Notes: generated by a model from the letters alone, not told the origin. 64,000 bases of DNA from FEN-1219 sp039933105 (GCA_039933105.1 JBDTOT010000020.1:20309-84308); one strand, 5' to 3'. Positions 17,384 to 26,808 are shown, counted from the first letter of the stretch. Made by a program: numbers and translations.

Positions 17384-19621
17384 ATGACGCGCTTTCGCAG
17401 CCACTTCCTGTTCGCCCTGTGCGGGTTGCTTGCGATCGTGAGCAACGCTTGTCAGGCACAGTCGCAAGATCCGCCGCCGCCGGAAAAGGTATTCCAGTAC
17501 TCGGCGCGCGCGGACGCCGAGCGCGTATATCTCGACTTCTCGATTCTCAAGGGCTTTTACCTTTACCGCGCGCGCTTCAACTTCGACAGCGGCACCGACG
17601 GCGTCGCCATCGGGGCAGCCTCCTTCCCGCGTGGCGAAACGCACAAGGATGAATTCTTCGGCGAGCAGGAAATCTATCGGGGCAAGTTCGCGATCGCGAT
17701 CCCGTACAAGCGGACGGGCACCACCAAAACCCTCGATTTGAAGCTCGGGCTCCAGGGCTGCGCCGATTTCGGCCTGTGCTACGTACCGCAGGACTGGACC
17801 GCCACCGTCGCACTACCCGAGGCCAGCGCGAACGGCGCCGCGCGCCAGAGCGTATTCGATGTCGGCCGCACACGGGCCGCGAGCTCGGCCACCGACGACT
17901 TACTGCCCGTCGACCAGGCGTTTGCGATGAATGCGCGGTTCGACAAGCCGAACGAGCTGACGGTCGCGTGGCAGATCGCACCCGGTTACTACTTGTACCG
18001 CGACAAACTCACGGTCACTGCGAGCGGCAAGATCGATGTCGGCGCGCCGAACCTTCCTACGGGCACGCCGCACAAGGACGAGAACTTCGGCGACGTGCAG
18101 ATATTCCGCGACTTCGTCGAAGCGAAAGTGCCGTTCGCGCGCGCGAACCAGAACGCGATCGACGTGGTCGTGGCCGCGGGCTTCCAGGGCTGCAAGGACA
18201 ACAGCATTTGCTATCCGCCGGGCGAGCAGACGATGCCGATGGTGCTGCCCGCGACGAGCGAGTTTCCGGCGGCAGCCGCCGACGCACCGACGGGGCCGGT
18301 GTCGGAGCAGGACCAGTGGGCGGCGCGAATCATCAAAGGCTCGTGGCTAAGTCTGCTCGGCTGGTTCTACGTCGCCGGCCTCGCGCTGTCGTTGACACCG
18401 TGCGTGCTGCCGATGGTGCCCATCCTGTCGAGCATCATCGCGGGCCAAGGCGCCGTGTCGACGCGCCGCGGCTTCTTATTGTCCTTGTCCTATGTCCTCG
18501 GCATGGCCGCCACGTATACCGGCGCCGGCGCGCTCGCGGCGCTCGCGGGGGGTCAGATCCAGGCGCTATTCCAGAAGCCTTGGATCATCACGCTGTTCGC
18601 TGGACTCTTCGGCGTCCTCGCATTGAGCATGTTTGGCCTGTTCGAACTGCAAATGCCGACCGCCTTGCAGACGCGGCTCGCGAACATGGCCAACAAGCAA
18701 AAGGCCGGCACGTTCCTCGGCACGGCCCTGATCGGCGCGCTTACCTCACTGATCGTCACGACTTGCGTCGCGCCACCGCTCGTCGGCGCGCTCGCTGTCA
18801 TTGGCCAAACCGGCGACGTGGCTCGCGGCTCGGGCGCGCTGTTCGCCCTCAGCATCGGGATGGGGTCGCCGTTGCTCGTGGTCGGCGCCTCGGCCGGGCA
18901 GATTCTGCCACGTGTGGGTCCATGGATGAACGCGGTGAAGGCCGCGTTCGGCGTGCTGATGCTCGGCATGGCCATCTGGATGATGCAGCGCGTATTGCCG
19001 GGCTCTGTGACCCTCGTGCTTTGGTCCCTTCTCATTTTTCTCAGCGGCGTGTTCCTCGGAGCGTTCGAAGCGTTACCGGCGAACCCGAGCGCGGGGCGGC
19101 GGCTGGCCAAAGGCTTTGGCGTGCTGGCGTGTCTGTACGGCGCCTTGCTGTTGATCGGAGCCACTCTCGGCGGCGAAGACCCATTGCGGCCGATCCCACA
19201 GGCCGCAGTGGCGCGTGCCGGCACAGGCGGCGCCATGGCCGCGGCCAAGCCGGCACTCGAATTCCGTCCGATCGAGACGCTGGCGGCGCTCGATCAGGCG
19301 CTGGCGGAAGCGCGCGAGGCGCACAAACCCGTGATGCTAGACTTCACGGCGGCGTGGTGTATTTCCTGCAAAGAGATGGAACACAACACCTTCCCCGACG
19401 AAAGGGTGATCGGCGCACTGAAACCGTTTATGTTGTTGCGAGCCGACGTAACCGCGAACGACAAAGATGATCAAGCACTGCTGCAACGTTTCCGAAGCTT
19501 CGGGCCCCCGACCATCGCATTCTTCGACGCGACCGGGACCGAGCGCGAGAACTTCAAGCTGGTTGGGTTCGTTCCCCCCGCCGACTTCAGCAAGCACGTT
19601 ACGAGCCTCGCCGCTCTTTGA
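17384..19621 (+). CDS. dsbD: thiol:disulfide interchange protein DsbD with two N-terminal domains
   Basis: Transfers electrons from cytosolic thioredoxin across the inner membrane to periplasmic DsbC/DsbG/CcmG-type partners. The protein has 745 residues against about 565 in E. coli. The excess is explained by two tandem nDsbD domains after the signal peptide: the first (about 33-150) carries GLQGCADFGLCYVPQ and the second (about 165-290) GFQGCKDNSICYPPG, each with the paired redox Cys. The membrane domain has TPCVLPMVPIL and TTCVAPPLVGAL, the two redox Cys segments. The C-terminal thioredoxin domain has AAWCISCKEME. ATG 17384 follows cutA. Confidence 0.94.
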   Translation: MTRFRSHFLFALCGLLAIVSNACQAQSQDPPPPEKVFQYSARADAERVYLDFSILKGFYLYRARFNFDSGTDGVAIGAASFPRGETHKDEFFGEQEIYRGKFAIAIPYKRTGTTKTLDLKLGLQGCADFGLCYVPQDWTATVALPEASANGAARQSVFDVGRTRAASSATDDLLPVDQAFAMNARFDKPNELTVAWQIAPGYYLYRDKLTVTASGKIDVGAPNLPTGTPHKDENFGDVQIFRDFVEAKVPFARANQNAIDVVVAAGFQGCKDNSICYPPGEQTMPMVLPATSEFPAAAADAPTGPVSEQDQWAARIIKGSWLSLLGWFYVAGLALSLTPCVLPMVPILSSIIAGQGAVSTRRGFLLSLSYVLGMAATYTGAGALAALAGGQIQALFQKPWIITLFAGLFGVLALSMFGLFELQMPTALQTRLANMANKQKAGTFLGTALIGALTSLIVTTCVAPPLVGALAVIGQTGDVARGSGALFALSIGMGSPLLVVGASAGQILPRVGPWMNAVKAAFGVLMLGMAIWMMQRVLPGSVTLVLWSLLIFLSGVFLGAFEALPANPSAGRRLAKGFGVLACLYGALLLIGATLGGEDPLRPIPQAAVARAGTGGAMAAAKPALEFRPIETLAALDQALAEAREAHKPVMLDFTAAWCISCKEMEHNTFPDERVIGALKPFMLLRADVTANDKDDQALLQRFRSFGPPTIAFFDATGTERENFKLVGFVPPADFSKHVTSLAAL

Positions 19622-19632
19622 GGGCACCTGCC

Positions 19633-20262
19633 GTGGCTAAGGCGCGGCCAGGCCTCGTGACTCTAGGGCTCAGCGTCGCCGCGGTGCTGGGGTACGTGAC
19701 TTACCGGCTGCTCGTGCCGACGACCGCTGGGCCCCCGCCCGCCGCCAGCAGGACTGAAGAGGCGCAGGAACAGGCGCCACCGCGCCAACTCGCCGACACG
19801 CTGCCCGACTTCACACTCGCGAACCTGGCCGGCGAACCGCAATCGATCAAGAGCCTCGCCGGCAAACCGATGCTGATCAACTTCTGGGCGACGTGGTGCG
19901 GCCCCTGCCTGCGCGAGATCCCGATGTTGAAGGCGCTGCAGGCGGCCCGGCCCGACATCCAAATCGTGGGCATCGCCATCGACAAGCGCGAGCCCGTTGG
20001 GAAATTCGCCAGTGAACAAGCCTTCAATTACCCGATCCTCGTGGGCCAAAGCGAGGCCTGGGAAGCTGCGGCCGCGCTCGGGGTCGAGGTGTACGCGCTG
20101 CCATTCACCGTCTTCGCGGGCGCCGACGGCGCGTTGCTTGGCGTTCACACCGGCGAGCTGCATGCCGAGCACCTGGCAGAGTTCCAGGCGGCCATCGACG
20201 ACCTGACTGCCGCAAAGATCGGCGTGCAAGAAGCTCGGGCCCGTCTCGCGGGTCGCATGTAG
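19633..20262 (+). CDS. TlpA-like membrane-anchored thioredoxin-family protein
   Basis: Periplasmic thiol-disulfide protein held by an N-terminal membrane segment (VTLGLSVAAVLGYVTYRLL). A thioredoxin fold follows with FWATWCGPCLREIPML (CGPC active site) and a cis-Pro region YALPFTVF. GTG 19633 was chosen because GAGG lies about 9 bases upstream; TTG 19618, overlapping the dsbD stop, is also open. Being directly behind dsbD, it is a likely recipient of DsbD electrons, for example for cytochrome c maturation or oxidative repair. Confidence 0.85.
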   Translation: MAKARPGLVTLGLSVAAVLGYVTYRLLVPTTAGPPPAASRTEEAQEQAPPRQLADTLPDFTLANLAGEPQSIKSLAGKPMLINFWATWCGPCLREIPMLKALQAARPDIQIVGIAIDKREPVGKFASEQAFNYPILVGQSEAWEAAAALGVEVYALPFTVFAGADGALLGVHTGELHAEHLAEFQAAIDDLTAAKIGVQEARARLAGRM

Positions 20263-20349
20263 TCCAGTTCGGCCAACTGGCGACATAGTGCCGCTAATTG
20301 CGGCGAAAACAGGTAAGCTTGCTGCCAACGGTTCGGCAGGTGTTTGCCC

Positions 20350-20799
20350 ATGGCCCGGTTCTTATTGTTGAATGGCCCCAATCTGGGGCAGCTTGGAACA
20401 CGCGAACCCGGCATCTACGGCGCGACCACCCTACCCGAAATCGAGCAACGGCTGCGAACGCAGGCCACCGCCGCCGGACACACGCTCGATGCCTTTCAGA
20501 GCGACTCGGAGCCGGACCTGCTGAAGCGCATCCACGAGGCGCGCGATCAGGGAATCGCCGTGATCCTCTTCAACCCAGCGGCTTTCACGCACACCAGCGT
20601 CGCGCTGCGCGACGCCCTGCTCGCCGTTCAGATTCCGTTCATCGAGCTGCATTTGTCGAACGTCGCCGCTCGCGAGCCGTTCCGCCACAAATCGTTTTTT
20701 GCAGACGTCGCGCTCGGGACGATCGCAGGGTTCGGTCCGACCAGCTATGAGCTCGCGCTCACCGCAGCGATCCGCCACGTGTCCCAAGGGGGGAAATAG
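20350..20799 (+). CDS. aroQ: type II 3-dehydroquinate dehydratase
   Basis: Third step of the shikimate pathway, 3-dehydroquinate to 3-dehydroshikimate; a dodecameric cytosolic enzyme. It has 149 residues from ATG 20350. The family motifs are complete: LLNGPNLGQLGTREPGIYG (catalytic Arg and Tyr), NPAAFTHTSVALRDAL and IELHLSNVAAREPFRHKS. AGGTG upstream serves as ribosome site. Its TAG shares one base with the accB GTG. aroQ-accB-accC is a common gene order in proteobacteria. Confidence 0.97.
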   Translation: MARFLLLNGPNLGQLGTREPGIYGATTLPEIEQRLRTQATAAGHTLDAFQSDSEPDLLKRIHEARDQGIAVILFNPAAFTHTSVALRDALLAVQIPFIELHLSNVAAREPFRHKSFFADVALGTIAGFGPTSYELALTAAIRHVSQGGK

Positions 20800-21263
20800 T
20801 GGACATAAGAAAAGTAAAAAAACTCATTGAGCTGCTCGAAGAATCGGGGATTTCGGAGATTGAAATCTCGGAAGGCGAGGAGTCGGTCAGGATCAGTCGC
20901 TATCCGCAATCGGGCACCGTCAGCGTCGCGGCCGCGCCAATGGGTTTCGCCCCGCAAGTAGCGGCCGCCGCGCCGGCGGCAGCTCCCGCCGAAAGTGCGG
21001 CGCCGCTCCCCGCCCCTGCTCCGCGCGGCCAACAGATCACAGCTCCCATGGTAGGCACGTTCTATAGCGGGCCTGCGCCGGGCGCGAAGCCGTTTGTAGA
21101 GATCGGCAGCGAAGTGAAGGCCGGCGACACACTCTGCGTCATCGAAGCCATGAAAATGATGAACCAGATCGAGTCGGAGTTCGCCGGCCGCGTTGTCAGC
21201 ATGCTGGTGGAGAACGGCAACCCTGTCGAGTTCGGCCAGCCACTGTTCATCATCGAAGAATAA
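20799..21263 (+). CDS. accB: acetyl-CoA carboxylase biotin carboxyl carrier protein
   Basis: Carries biotin between the carboxylase and transferase halves of acetyl-CoA carboxylase in fatty-acid synthesis. It has 154 residues. The N-terminal MDIRKVKKLIELLEESG helix is followed by an Ala/Pro-rich linker (about 45-77) and the biotinyl domain with VIEAMKMMNQIE, where Lys119 is the biotinylation site. It starts with GTG, overlapping the aroQ stop by one base, and is 20 bases before accC. Confidence 0.98.
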   Translation: MDIRKVKKLIELLEESGISEIEISEGEESVRISRYPQSGTVSVAAAPMGFAPQVAAAAPAAAPAESAAPLPAPAPRGQQITAPMVGTFYSGPAPGAKPFVEIGSEVKAGDTLCVIEAMKMMNQIESEFAGRVVSMLVENGNPVEFGQPLFIIEE

Positions 21264-21283
21264 CGGCGCACGGGCGCACCACG

Positions 21284-22627
21284 ATGCTCGACAAAGTTCT
21301 AATCGCCAACCGCGGCGAGATCGCACTTCGCATTCTGCGGGCTTGCCGTGAGCTCGGCATCAAGACCGTGGCCGTACATTCGACCGCCGACACCACGTTG
21401 AAGCACGTGCTGTTGGCCGACGAAACGGTGTGCATCGGTCCGCCCCGCTCCCAGCAGAGTTACTTGAACATGCCGGCCATCATCGCCGCCGCCGAGGTCA
21501 CCGATGCGGTGGCGATTCATCCCGGCTATGGCTTCCTGTCGGAGAACGCGGACTTCGCGGAACGGGTTGAAGAGAGCGGCTTCATTTTCATCGGGCCAAA
21601 GCCGGAAACGATACGGCTCATGGGCGACAAGGTGTCGGCCATCAAAACGATGCGCGCGGCCGGCGTACCGTGTGTACCAGGCTCCGACGGGCCGTTAACC
21701 GACGACCCGGAGCACAACGCGCGACTCGCACACGAGATCGGCTACCCGGTCATCATCAAGGCGTCGGCTGGCGGCGGCGGCCGCGGCATGCGCGTGGTGC
21801 ACAGCGATGCGGCGTTGTTCAGCGCCGTCGCGATCACGCGTGCCGAAGCGCTGTCCGCGTTCGGCAACGATCAGGTGTACATGGAGAAATTCCTCGAGCA
21901 TCCGCGACATATAGAGTTCCAGGTGCTGGCCGACAGCCACGGCAACGCAGTGCACTTGGGCGAGCGCGACTGTTCCATGCAGCGCCGCCACCAGAAAGTC
22001 ATCGAGGAATCGCCGGCACCTGGCATGAGCGATGAGGAACGCCAGAAAATGGGGCAACGCTGCGTCGACGCGTGTCTGCAGATCGGCTATCGCGGCGCCG
22101 GCACCTTCGAATTCCTATACGAGAACGGTGAGTTCTTCTTCATCGAGATGAATACGCGCGTGCAGGTCGAGCACCCCGTCACCGAACTCGTGACCGGGAT
22201 CGACATAGTAAAAACGCAGCTCGCGATCGCTGCAGGCGAGCAGCTGCCGTTCCGTCAGTCCGACATTCGCTGGCGCGGCCACGCGATCGAGTGCCGCGTG
22301 TGCGCCGAGGATCCAAAGACTTTCGTGCCGTCACCGGGAACCGTGAGCCTGTGGCACCCCCCGGGCGGCCCCGGCATTCGCGTCGACAGCCACATGTACA
22401 GTGGCTACTCCGTGCCGCCGTACTACGACTCCCTGATCGCCAAGCTCATCGCCCATGGCGAGCACCGCGGCGCGGCGATCGCCCGCATGAACACCGCGCT
22501 GCACGAAGTCGTCGTCGACGGTATCAGCACTAACATCCCGCTGCACCAGGAGATCTTCCAGCACGCCGCGTTCAAGGCCGGTGGCACCGATATCCACTAT
22601 CTCGAGCGTCGGCTCGGACTGAAATAG
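21284..22627 (+). CDS. accC: acetyl-CoA carboxylase, biotin carboxylase subunit
   Basis: ATP-grasp enzyme that carboxylates the biotin on AccB with bicarbonate. It has 447 residues (449 in E. coli). MLDKVLIANRGEIALRILRA opens the biotin-carboxylase N domain. The glycine-rich ATP lid is KASAGGGGRGMRVV, and the active site has the RRHQKVIEESPAP stretch and FIEMNTRVQVEHPVTE. ATG 21284. Operon with accB. Confidence 0.98.
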   Translation: MLDKVLIANRGEIALRILRACRELGIKTVAVHSTADTTLKHVLLADETVCIGPPRSQQSYLNMPAIIAAAEVTDAVAIHPGYGFLSENADFAERVEESGFIFIGPKPETIRLMGDKVSAIKTMRAAGVPCVPGSDGPLTDDPEHNARLAHEIGYPVIIKASAGGGGRGMRVVHSDAALFSAVAITRAEALSAFGNDQVYMEKFLEHPRHIEFQVLADSHGNAVHLGERDCSMQRRHQKVIEESPAPGMSDEERQKMGQRCVDACLQIGYRGAGTFEFLYENGEFFFIEMNTRVQVEHPVTELVTGIDIVKTQLAIAAGEQLPFRQSDIRWRGHAIECRVCAEDPKTFVPSPGTVSLWHPPGGPGIRVDSHMYSGYSVPPYYDSLIAKLIAHGEHRGAAIARMNTALHEVVVDGISTNIPLHQEIFQHAAFKAGGTDIHYLERRLGLK

Positions 22628-22639
22628 CGGCGCTAGCGG

Positions 22640-23521
22640 GTGCGACACCAACTGACGCTGCAGCTCGACGCCGCCGCGGTGCCGACGGCCGAAGCATTGC
22701 TCGAGCTCGCGGGCGCAGAATCGATCGCTCTCGCCGATGCAGGCGATGATCCGGTCCTCGAGCCCCTGCCTGAAACCACACCGCTGTGGCCGCACGTGAC
22801 CCTGTGTGCCGTATTCCCGGCGGGCGCGGAGCTCACGGGCGTCGGCAAACTCCTCGAAAGCGCTTGCGCGGCGAGCGCCGTGCAGATCACGGTGCTGCGC
22901 GACGCCGACTGGCAGGCGGCAATCCGTCAGGTCTTCAAGGCGCGCGCGTTCGGCCGGCGAGTCTGGCTCGCGCCCGCTGACGACGTAGCAGTCCCCGCGG
23001 GGCGGATCGGAATCCGGCTGCACATGGGGCTCGCATTTGGCACTGGCGAACACCCGACGACGGCGCTCTGCCTCGACTGGCTCGACACCCACGTCCGCCC
23101 CGGCGCGACGGTGCTCGACTATGGCTGTGGCTCCGGCGTGCTCGCAATCGCGGCGCTCGCCCTCGGAGCGAGTCGCACCTGGGCCACCGATAACGACCCG
23201 CAGGCGCTGGTAGCCACGCGCTCAAACGCCGAGCTCAACGGTGTCGCAGAGCGGGTCACGATCGCGACGCCAGAAGCTCTGCCGGCCGTGGTGGTCGATA
23301 TCGTTGCAGCCAACATCTTGGCCGGCCCGCTGGTCGCGCTCGCACCGCTCTTGGCTGGGCACCTTCGGCCGGGCGGCGCGCTGGTGTTGGCGGGTCTCTT
23401 GTCCACGCAAGCCGCCGAGGTTACGCAAGCCTACGCGCCCTACTGCACCGATTTTGCGCAAACCACCGAGCAGGGGTGGGTGCGGCTCGCCGCCATTCGC
23501 CGCAGCGCGAGTTTGAGTTAA
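22640..23521 (+). CDS. prmA: ribosomal protein L11 methyltransferase
   Basis: SAM-dependent trimethylation of ribosomal protein L11. It has 293 residues (E. coli 293). The N-terminal substrate-recognition domain contains WQAAIRQVFKARAFGRRVWLAP; the methyltransferase domain has LAFGTGEHPTTALCLDWL, VLDYGCGSGVLAIAA (motif I) and VDIVAANILAGPL (the N-I-L catalytic region). It starts with GTG, 12 bases after accC. prmA is commonly next to accC and near fis. Confidence 0.96.
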   Translation: MRHQLTLQLDAAAVPTAEALLELAGAESIALADAGDDPVLEPLPETTPLWPHVTLCAVFPAGAELTGVGKLLESACAASAVQITVLRDADWQAAIRQVFKARAFGRRVWLAPADDVAVPAGRIGIRLHMGLAFGTGEHPTTALCLDWLDTHVRPGATVLDYGCGSGVLAIAALALGASRTWATDNDPQALVATRSNAELNGVAERVTIATPEALPAVVVDIVAANILAGPLVALAPLLAGHLRPGGALVLAGLLSTQAAEVTQAYAPYCTDFAQTTEQGWVRLAAIRRSASLS

Positions 23522-23569
23522 TACGGCGTCAGCGAACCGTTAGAATCGCCCGCGAGGAGCGACCGTCGC

Positions 23570-24616
23570 ATGTTGTTCACGCGCTGCCCGGAATGCACGA
23601 CAACCTTCCGGGTCTCTGACGACGCATTGCGGAAGGCCAACGGACAAGTCCGCTGCGGCCGCTGCGCGAGCGTTTTCAATGCCGTCGCGGAGCAAGTCCA
23701 GGGCGACGAGCAGACGGCGCAGGACCCTGGCACCCAGGCGCAGGTGAGCGCCGCGGCGCCAGTCGCGGTGGAACCGGAAGCACCCGCCGAGATCTTCATC
23801 GAAACGGCAACCGCAGCGTTCGAACCCACGCCATTGCCGCATCGCGCGAACGAGCCGGCTGCGCCGCTCGTTACAAGCATCGGCGTAGGCTCGATCGCCG
23901 ACGTCGTAGCCGAAGCGGAACTCGCAAGCCATGACGATGCGGAGCCCTCGCTCGAGCCTACGGCGAGTGGGCGCGACGATGCGTCGCCGATCAGCGCCGA
24001 GCGAGTCGACGAGGTGCTCGCTGCCAACGCGGACACGCCCCTGCTTTTTTCTAGCGAGCCCCCTTGGTCGGCGCTCAACGCCGCACCGCAGCGTAGAAGT
24101 CGTTGGTGGGGACTCGGCGCAGCGCTCACGCTGGTTCTGCTAGGCGTTCAGGTCGCGAACCACTTTCGCGCAACGCTCGCGGGCCACCCCACTTTTGGTG
24201 CATTGGCGCAACGCGCTTACGCTCTCGTCGGCGTAACGGTGACACCACGCTGGGACGTGCGCCAATACGAGATCCTCGATTGGGTTGCAAACGCCGAGCC
24301 GAACACACGCGGCGTAGGTAGCTTGAAGATCAGCGCTCGCATACAGAATCGCGGTCCACAACAACAACCGTATCCGCGTGTGCAGTTGCGTTTAAAGGAT
24401 CGTTGGGAAAAGGCCGTCGGTAGTCGCACGTTTGGACCGGACGAATATCTGCCGCACGATGCACCGCACGCGCGCCTGATGGCCGTCGGTGAAACCACGC
24501 GCGCGGAAATGGAAGTCGTCGACCCCGGCCCCGATGCGTATGGTTTCGAGCTCGATGTTTGCATCGAAGTCGAAGCGCAGAGACTAACTTGCCGTACCGA
24601 CAAAGTTTTTCTTTGA
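23570..24616 (+). CDS. zinc-ribbon (MJ0042-type) and DUF3426 domain protein, one membrane segment
   Basis: 348-residue protein of unknown role. An N-terminal zinc ribbon (TRCPECTTTFRVSDDALRKA, then VRCGRCASVFNA) has two CxxC pairs. An acidic, Ala/Pro-rich linker (about 45-165) follows, then one transmembrane segment (WGLGAALTLVLLGVQVANHF) and a C-terminal DUF3426 domain ending DVCIEVEAQRLTCRTDKVFL. The layout implies a cytoplasmic zinc ribbon and a periplasmic C-domain. ATG 23570 has GAGGAG upstream. The same gene sits between prmA and fis in Xanthomonas-like genomes. Confidence 0.85.
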   Translation: MLFTRCPECTTTFRVSDDALRKANGQVRCGRCASVFNAVAEQVQGDEQTAQDPGTQAQVSAAAPVAVEPEAPAEIFIETATAAFEPTPLPHRANEPAAPLVTSIGVGSIADVVAEAELASHDDAEPSLEPTASGRDDASPISAERVDEVLAANADTPLLFSSEPPWSALNAAPQRRSRWWGLGAALTLVLLGVQVANHFRATLAGHPTFGALAQRAYALVGVTVTPRWDVRQYEILDWVANAEPNTRGVGSLKISARIQNRGPQQQPYPRVQLRLKDRWEKAVGSRTFGPDEYLPHDAPHARLMAVGETTRAEMEVVDPGPDAYGFELDVCIEVEAQRLTCRTDKVFL

Positions 24617-24852
24617 CGACCACACGCACGCACACAAACGTGTAGCAAAAACGCGCGCGCTGCGTGTATGATCGCGGCACCCTGAGTCGGTTTCCTACTG
24701 CTAGAAAAACGGGGTTAGCGTCAACGAGTGCACACTTGGCTAAGTGCCGAGGCAAAACTGCTTTCGCTGATAAGCACGCGGGACGCTAAATAGAGAGCTG
24801 GCACGAACCGATTCAGCGGTGATTGTGGTTGCGTTCTGCAGGGGAGAACGTC

Positions 24853-25170
24853 GTGATCGCGACGCCGAGCATAAAGAAGACCTCACACAAAAAATCTAAA
24901 CGCATCGCGAGCCACCCGATTACGGTCGGTGTGCGCAACAAGCCGCTGAGTAGCCTGACGGACGAGTGCCTGAACAGCTACTTCGAGAACTTGAACGGAC
25001 ATAAGCCCGGCGATCTGTACCAGCTGGTGATCGGCGAGGTGGAGAAGCCGTTGTTGCGCGCCGTACTGACCTATACGCACGGCAACCAAAGCGAAGCCGC
25101 TGAGATTCTGGGCATCAACCGCGGCACGCTGCGGAAGAAGCTCAAAGCGTACAAGCTCCCGGGCCGATGA
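24853..25170 (+). CDS. fis: DNA-binding protein Fis
   Basis: Nucleoid-associated homodimer that bends DNA and regulates rRNA and many growth-phase genes. About 105 residues. The core LNSYFENLNGHKPGDLYQLV and EKPLLRAVLTYTHGNQSEAA lead into the helix-turn-helix ILGINRGTLRKKLKAY, nearly identical to the E. coli end. GTG 24853 was chosen because GGGGAGA lies just upstream. The 236-base upstream gap has no gene; a TATGAT at 24667-24672 followed by a GC-rich discriminator could be a growth-rate-regulated -10. There is no dusB upstream, unlike enterobacteria. Confidence 0.93.
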   Translation: MIATPSIKKTSHKKSKRIASHPITVGVRNKPLSSLTDECLNSYFENLNGHKPGDLYQLVIGEVEKPLLRAVLTYTHGNQSEAAEILGINRGTLRKKLKAYKLPGR

Positions 25171-26789
25171 GCCCGGCGCGGCAGAACCCGCGAGCTGCGC
25201 CGCACCGCCGCGCAACCGACCAACACACCACCCCGCCGCCGCGGCGCGCGTTACTGAGCGTGGCCGACAAACAAGGCTTGGAGCCTCTGGCCCAGGGGCT
25301 TGCAGCGCTTGGTTACGAAATCGTTTCTACGGGCGGCACGGCAAAAGCGCTACGCAAAGCTGGCATCGACGTGACAGACGTCGCCACGATCACAGGCTTT
25401 CCCGAAATCATGGACGGCCGCGTGAAAACGTTGCATCCGCATATTCATGGAAGTCTGCTCGCCCGCCGCGGCGTCGATGATGCGGTGCTGGCTGAGCACG
25501 GCATCGGCGTAATCGATCTGCTGGTCGTGAATCTGTATCCGTTCGAGGCGACGACGGCGAGGCTCGATTGCACGGACGCCGAGGCCATCGAGAATATCGA
25601 CGTCGGTGGCCCTGCGATGCTGCGCGCGGCCGCAAAGAATCACGAGCACATCCTCGTGGTGGTGGATCCCGCGGACTACGCACCCGTGCTGGCCGCTCTC
25701 GAAGAAGGCAACGTGTCTACGGGCCTGCGTCGCGAACTCGCGATCAAGGCATTCAGCCACACGTCGCGTTACGACGCCGCGATCAGCTCATACCTCCTCG
25801 CGCACAGCGCGGCACCCGAGGCCTGGCCCGACCCGCTGCTGCGCAGCTGGCAGCTGGCGCAGACGCTGCGATACGGCGAGAACCCGCACCAGCAGGCGGC
25901 GCTGTACAGAGCAGCCGAGCACGTACCAGGCACCGTCGCGAACGCGACCAACGTGCAGGGCAAGGAACTGTCGTTCAACAATCTCGTCGACGCCGACGCG
26001 GCCTATCAGGCCGTAAAGGCGTTCGAGGCAGCGGCCTGCGTGATCGTGAAGCACGCGAATCCGTGCGGTGTGGCCGTGGCCGCAACGCCGTCCGCGGCGT
26101 ATCAGCTGGCGTATCGCACGGACCCCACGTCGGCTTATGGCGGCGTGATCGCCTTCAACCGGCCGCTCGACCAAGCCTCGGCAGAGGCGATTCTCGCGCA
26201 GCAATTCGCCGAAGTTATCGTCGCACCCGAAGTCACGAAATCAGCGCGGGCGGTTCTCGCGAAAAAGCCGGCCATCCGTGTGCTCGAGGCCGGTTGGGCC
26301 GCCGCTTCGAGCATTCGCGTGCGCAGCCTCGAGATCAAGGCCGTTGAAGGCGGTGCTCTACTCCAGGACTCGGATCGCGGGCACGTCGATCTCGCCACGG
26401 CCAAGGTCGTCACCCGCCGCGCGCCGACGAGCGAGGAAATGCGCGACCTTCAGTTCGCATGGACTGTCGTGAAGTTCGTGAAGTCCAACGCCATCGTGTA
26501 CACGCACGCCGGCGCAACGCTCGGCATCGGCGCCGGCCAGCCGAGCCGTGTCATGAGCGCGCGAATAGCAGCACTGAAAGCAGAGGAAGCCGGGCTCGCG
26601 CTGCCCGGAGCGGCGATGGCGTCGGATGCATTCTTCCCGTTTCGCGACGGCATCGATGCCGCAGCGGAGCGGGGGATTCGTGCCGTCGTGCAGCCCGGCG
26701 GTTCGATACGGGACGACGAAGTCGTGAAAGCCGCCGACGAGCACGGCATGGCGATGGTCTTCACCCACATGCGGCATTTCCGGCATTGA
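25167..26789 (+). CDS. purH: bifunctional AICAR transformylase/IMP cyclohydrolase
   Basis: Last two steps of de novo IMP synthesis. It has 540 residues (529 in E. coli). The N-terminal cyclohydrolase domain has ALLSVADKQGLEPLAQGL, EIVSTGGTAKAL and MDGRVKTLHPHIHG. The C-terminal transformylase has GKELSFNNLVDADAAY, VIVKHANPCGVAV (catalytic Lys-His) and ASDAFFPFRDGIDAAAERGI. The ATG at 25167 overlaps the fis stop as ATGA and adds about 25 basic residues before the conserved region. Followed by purD after 19 bases. Confidence 0.97.
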   Translation: MSPARQNPRAAPHRRATDQHTTPPPRRALLSVADKQGLEPLAQGLAALGYEIVSTGGTAKALRKAGIDVTDVATITGFPEIMDGRVKTLHPHIHGSLLARRGVDDAVLAEHGIGVIDLLVVNLYPFEATTARLDCTDAEAIENIDVGGPAMLRAAAKNHEHILVVVDPADYAPVLAALEEGNVSTGLRRELAIKAFSHTSRYDAAISSYLLAHSAAPEAWPDPLLRSWQLAQTLRYGENPHQQAALYRAAEHVPGTVANATNVQGKELSFNNLVDADAAYQAVKAFEAAACVIVKHANPCGVAVAATPSAAYQLAYRTDPTSAYGGVIAFNRPLDQASAEAILAQQFAEVIVAPEVTKSARAVLAKKPAIRVLEAGWAAASSIRVRSLEIKAVEGGALLQDSDRGHVDLATAKVVTRRAPTSEEMRDLQFAWTVVKFVKSNAIVYTHAGATLGIGAGQPSRVMSARIAALKAEEAGLALPGAAMASDAFFPFRDGIDAAAERGIRAVVQPGGSIRDDEVVKAADEHGMAMVFTHMRHFRH

Positions 26790-26808
26790 CGGCTAACGGA
26801 GCGGCAGC

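Noticed and set aside
17776..19470. 564-codon alternative frame within dsbD
   Set aside because: Arg-rich out-of-frame reading; DsbD domains and Cys motifs cover the same stretch in the correct frame.
24617..24852. Gap before fis checked for a tRNA or small RNA
   Set aside because: No cloverleaf or intrinsic terminator could be folded by eye; only a weak promoter-like TATGAT was seen.
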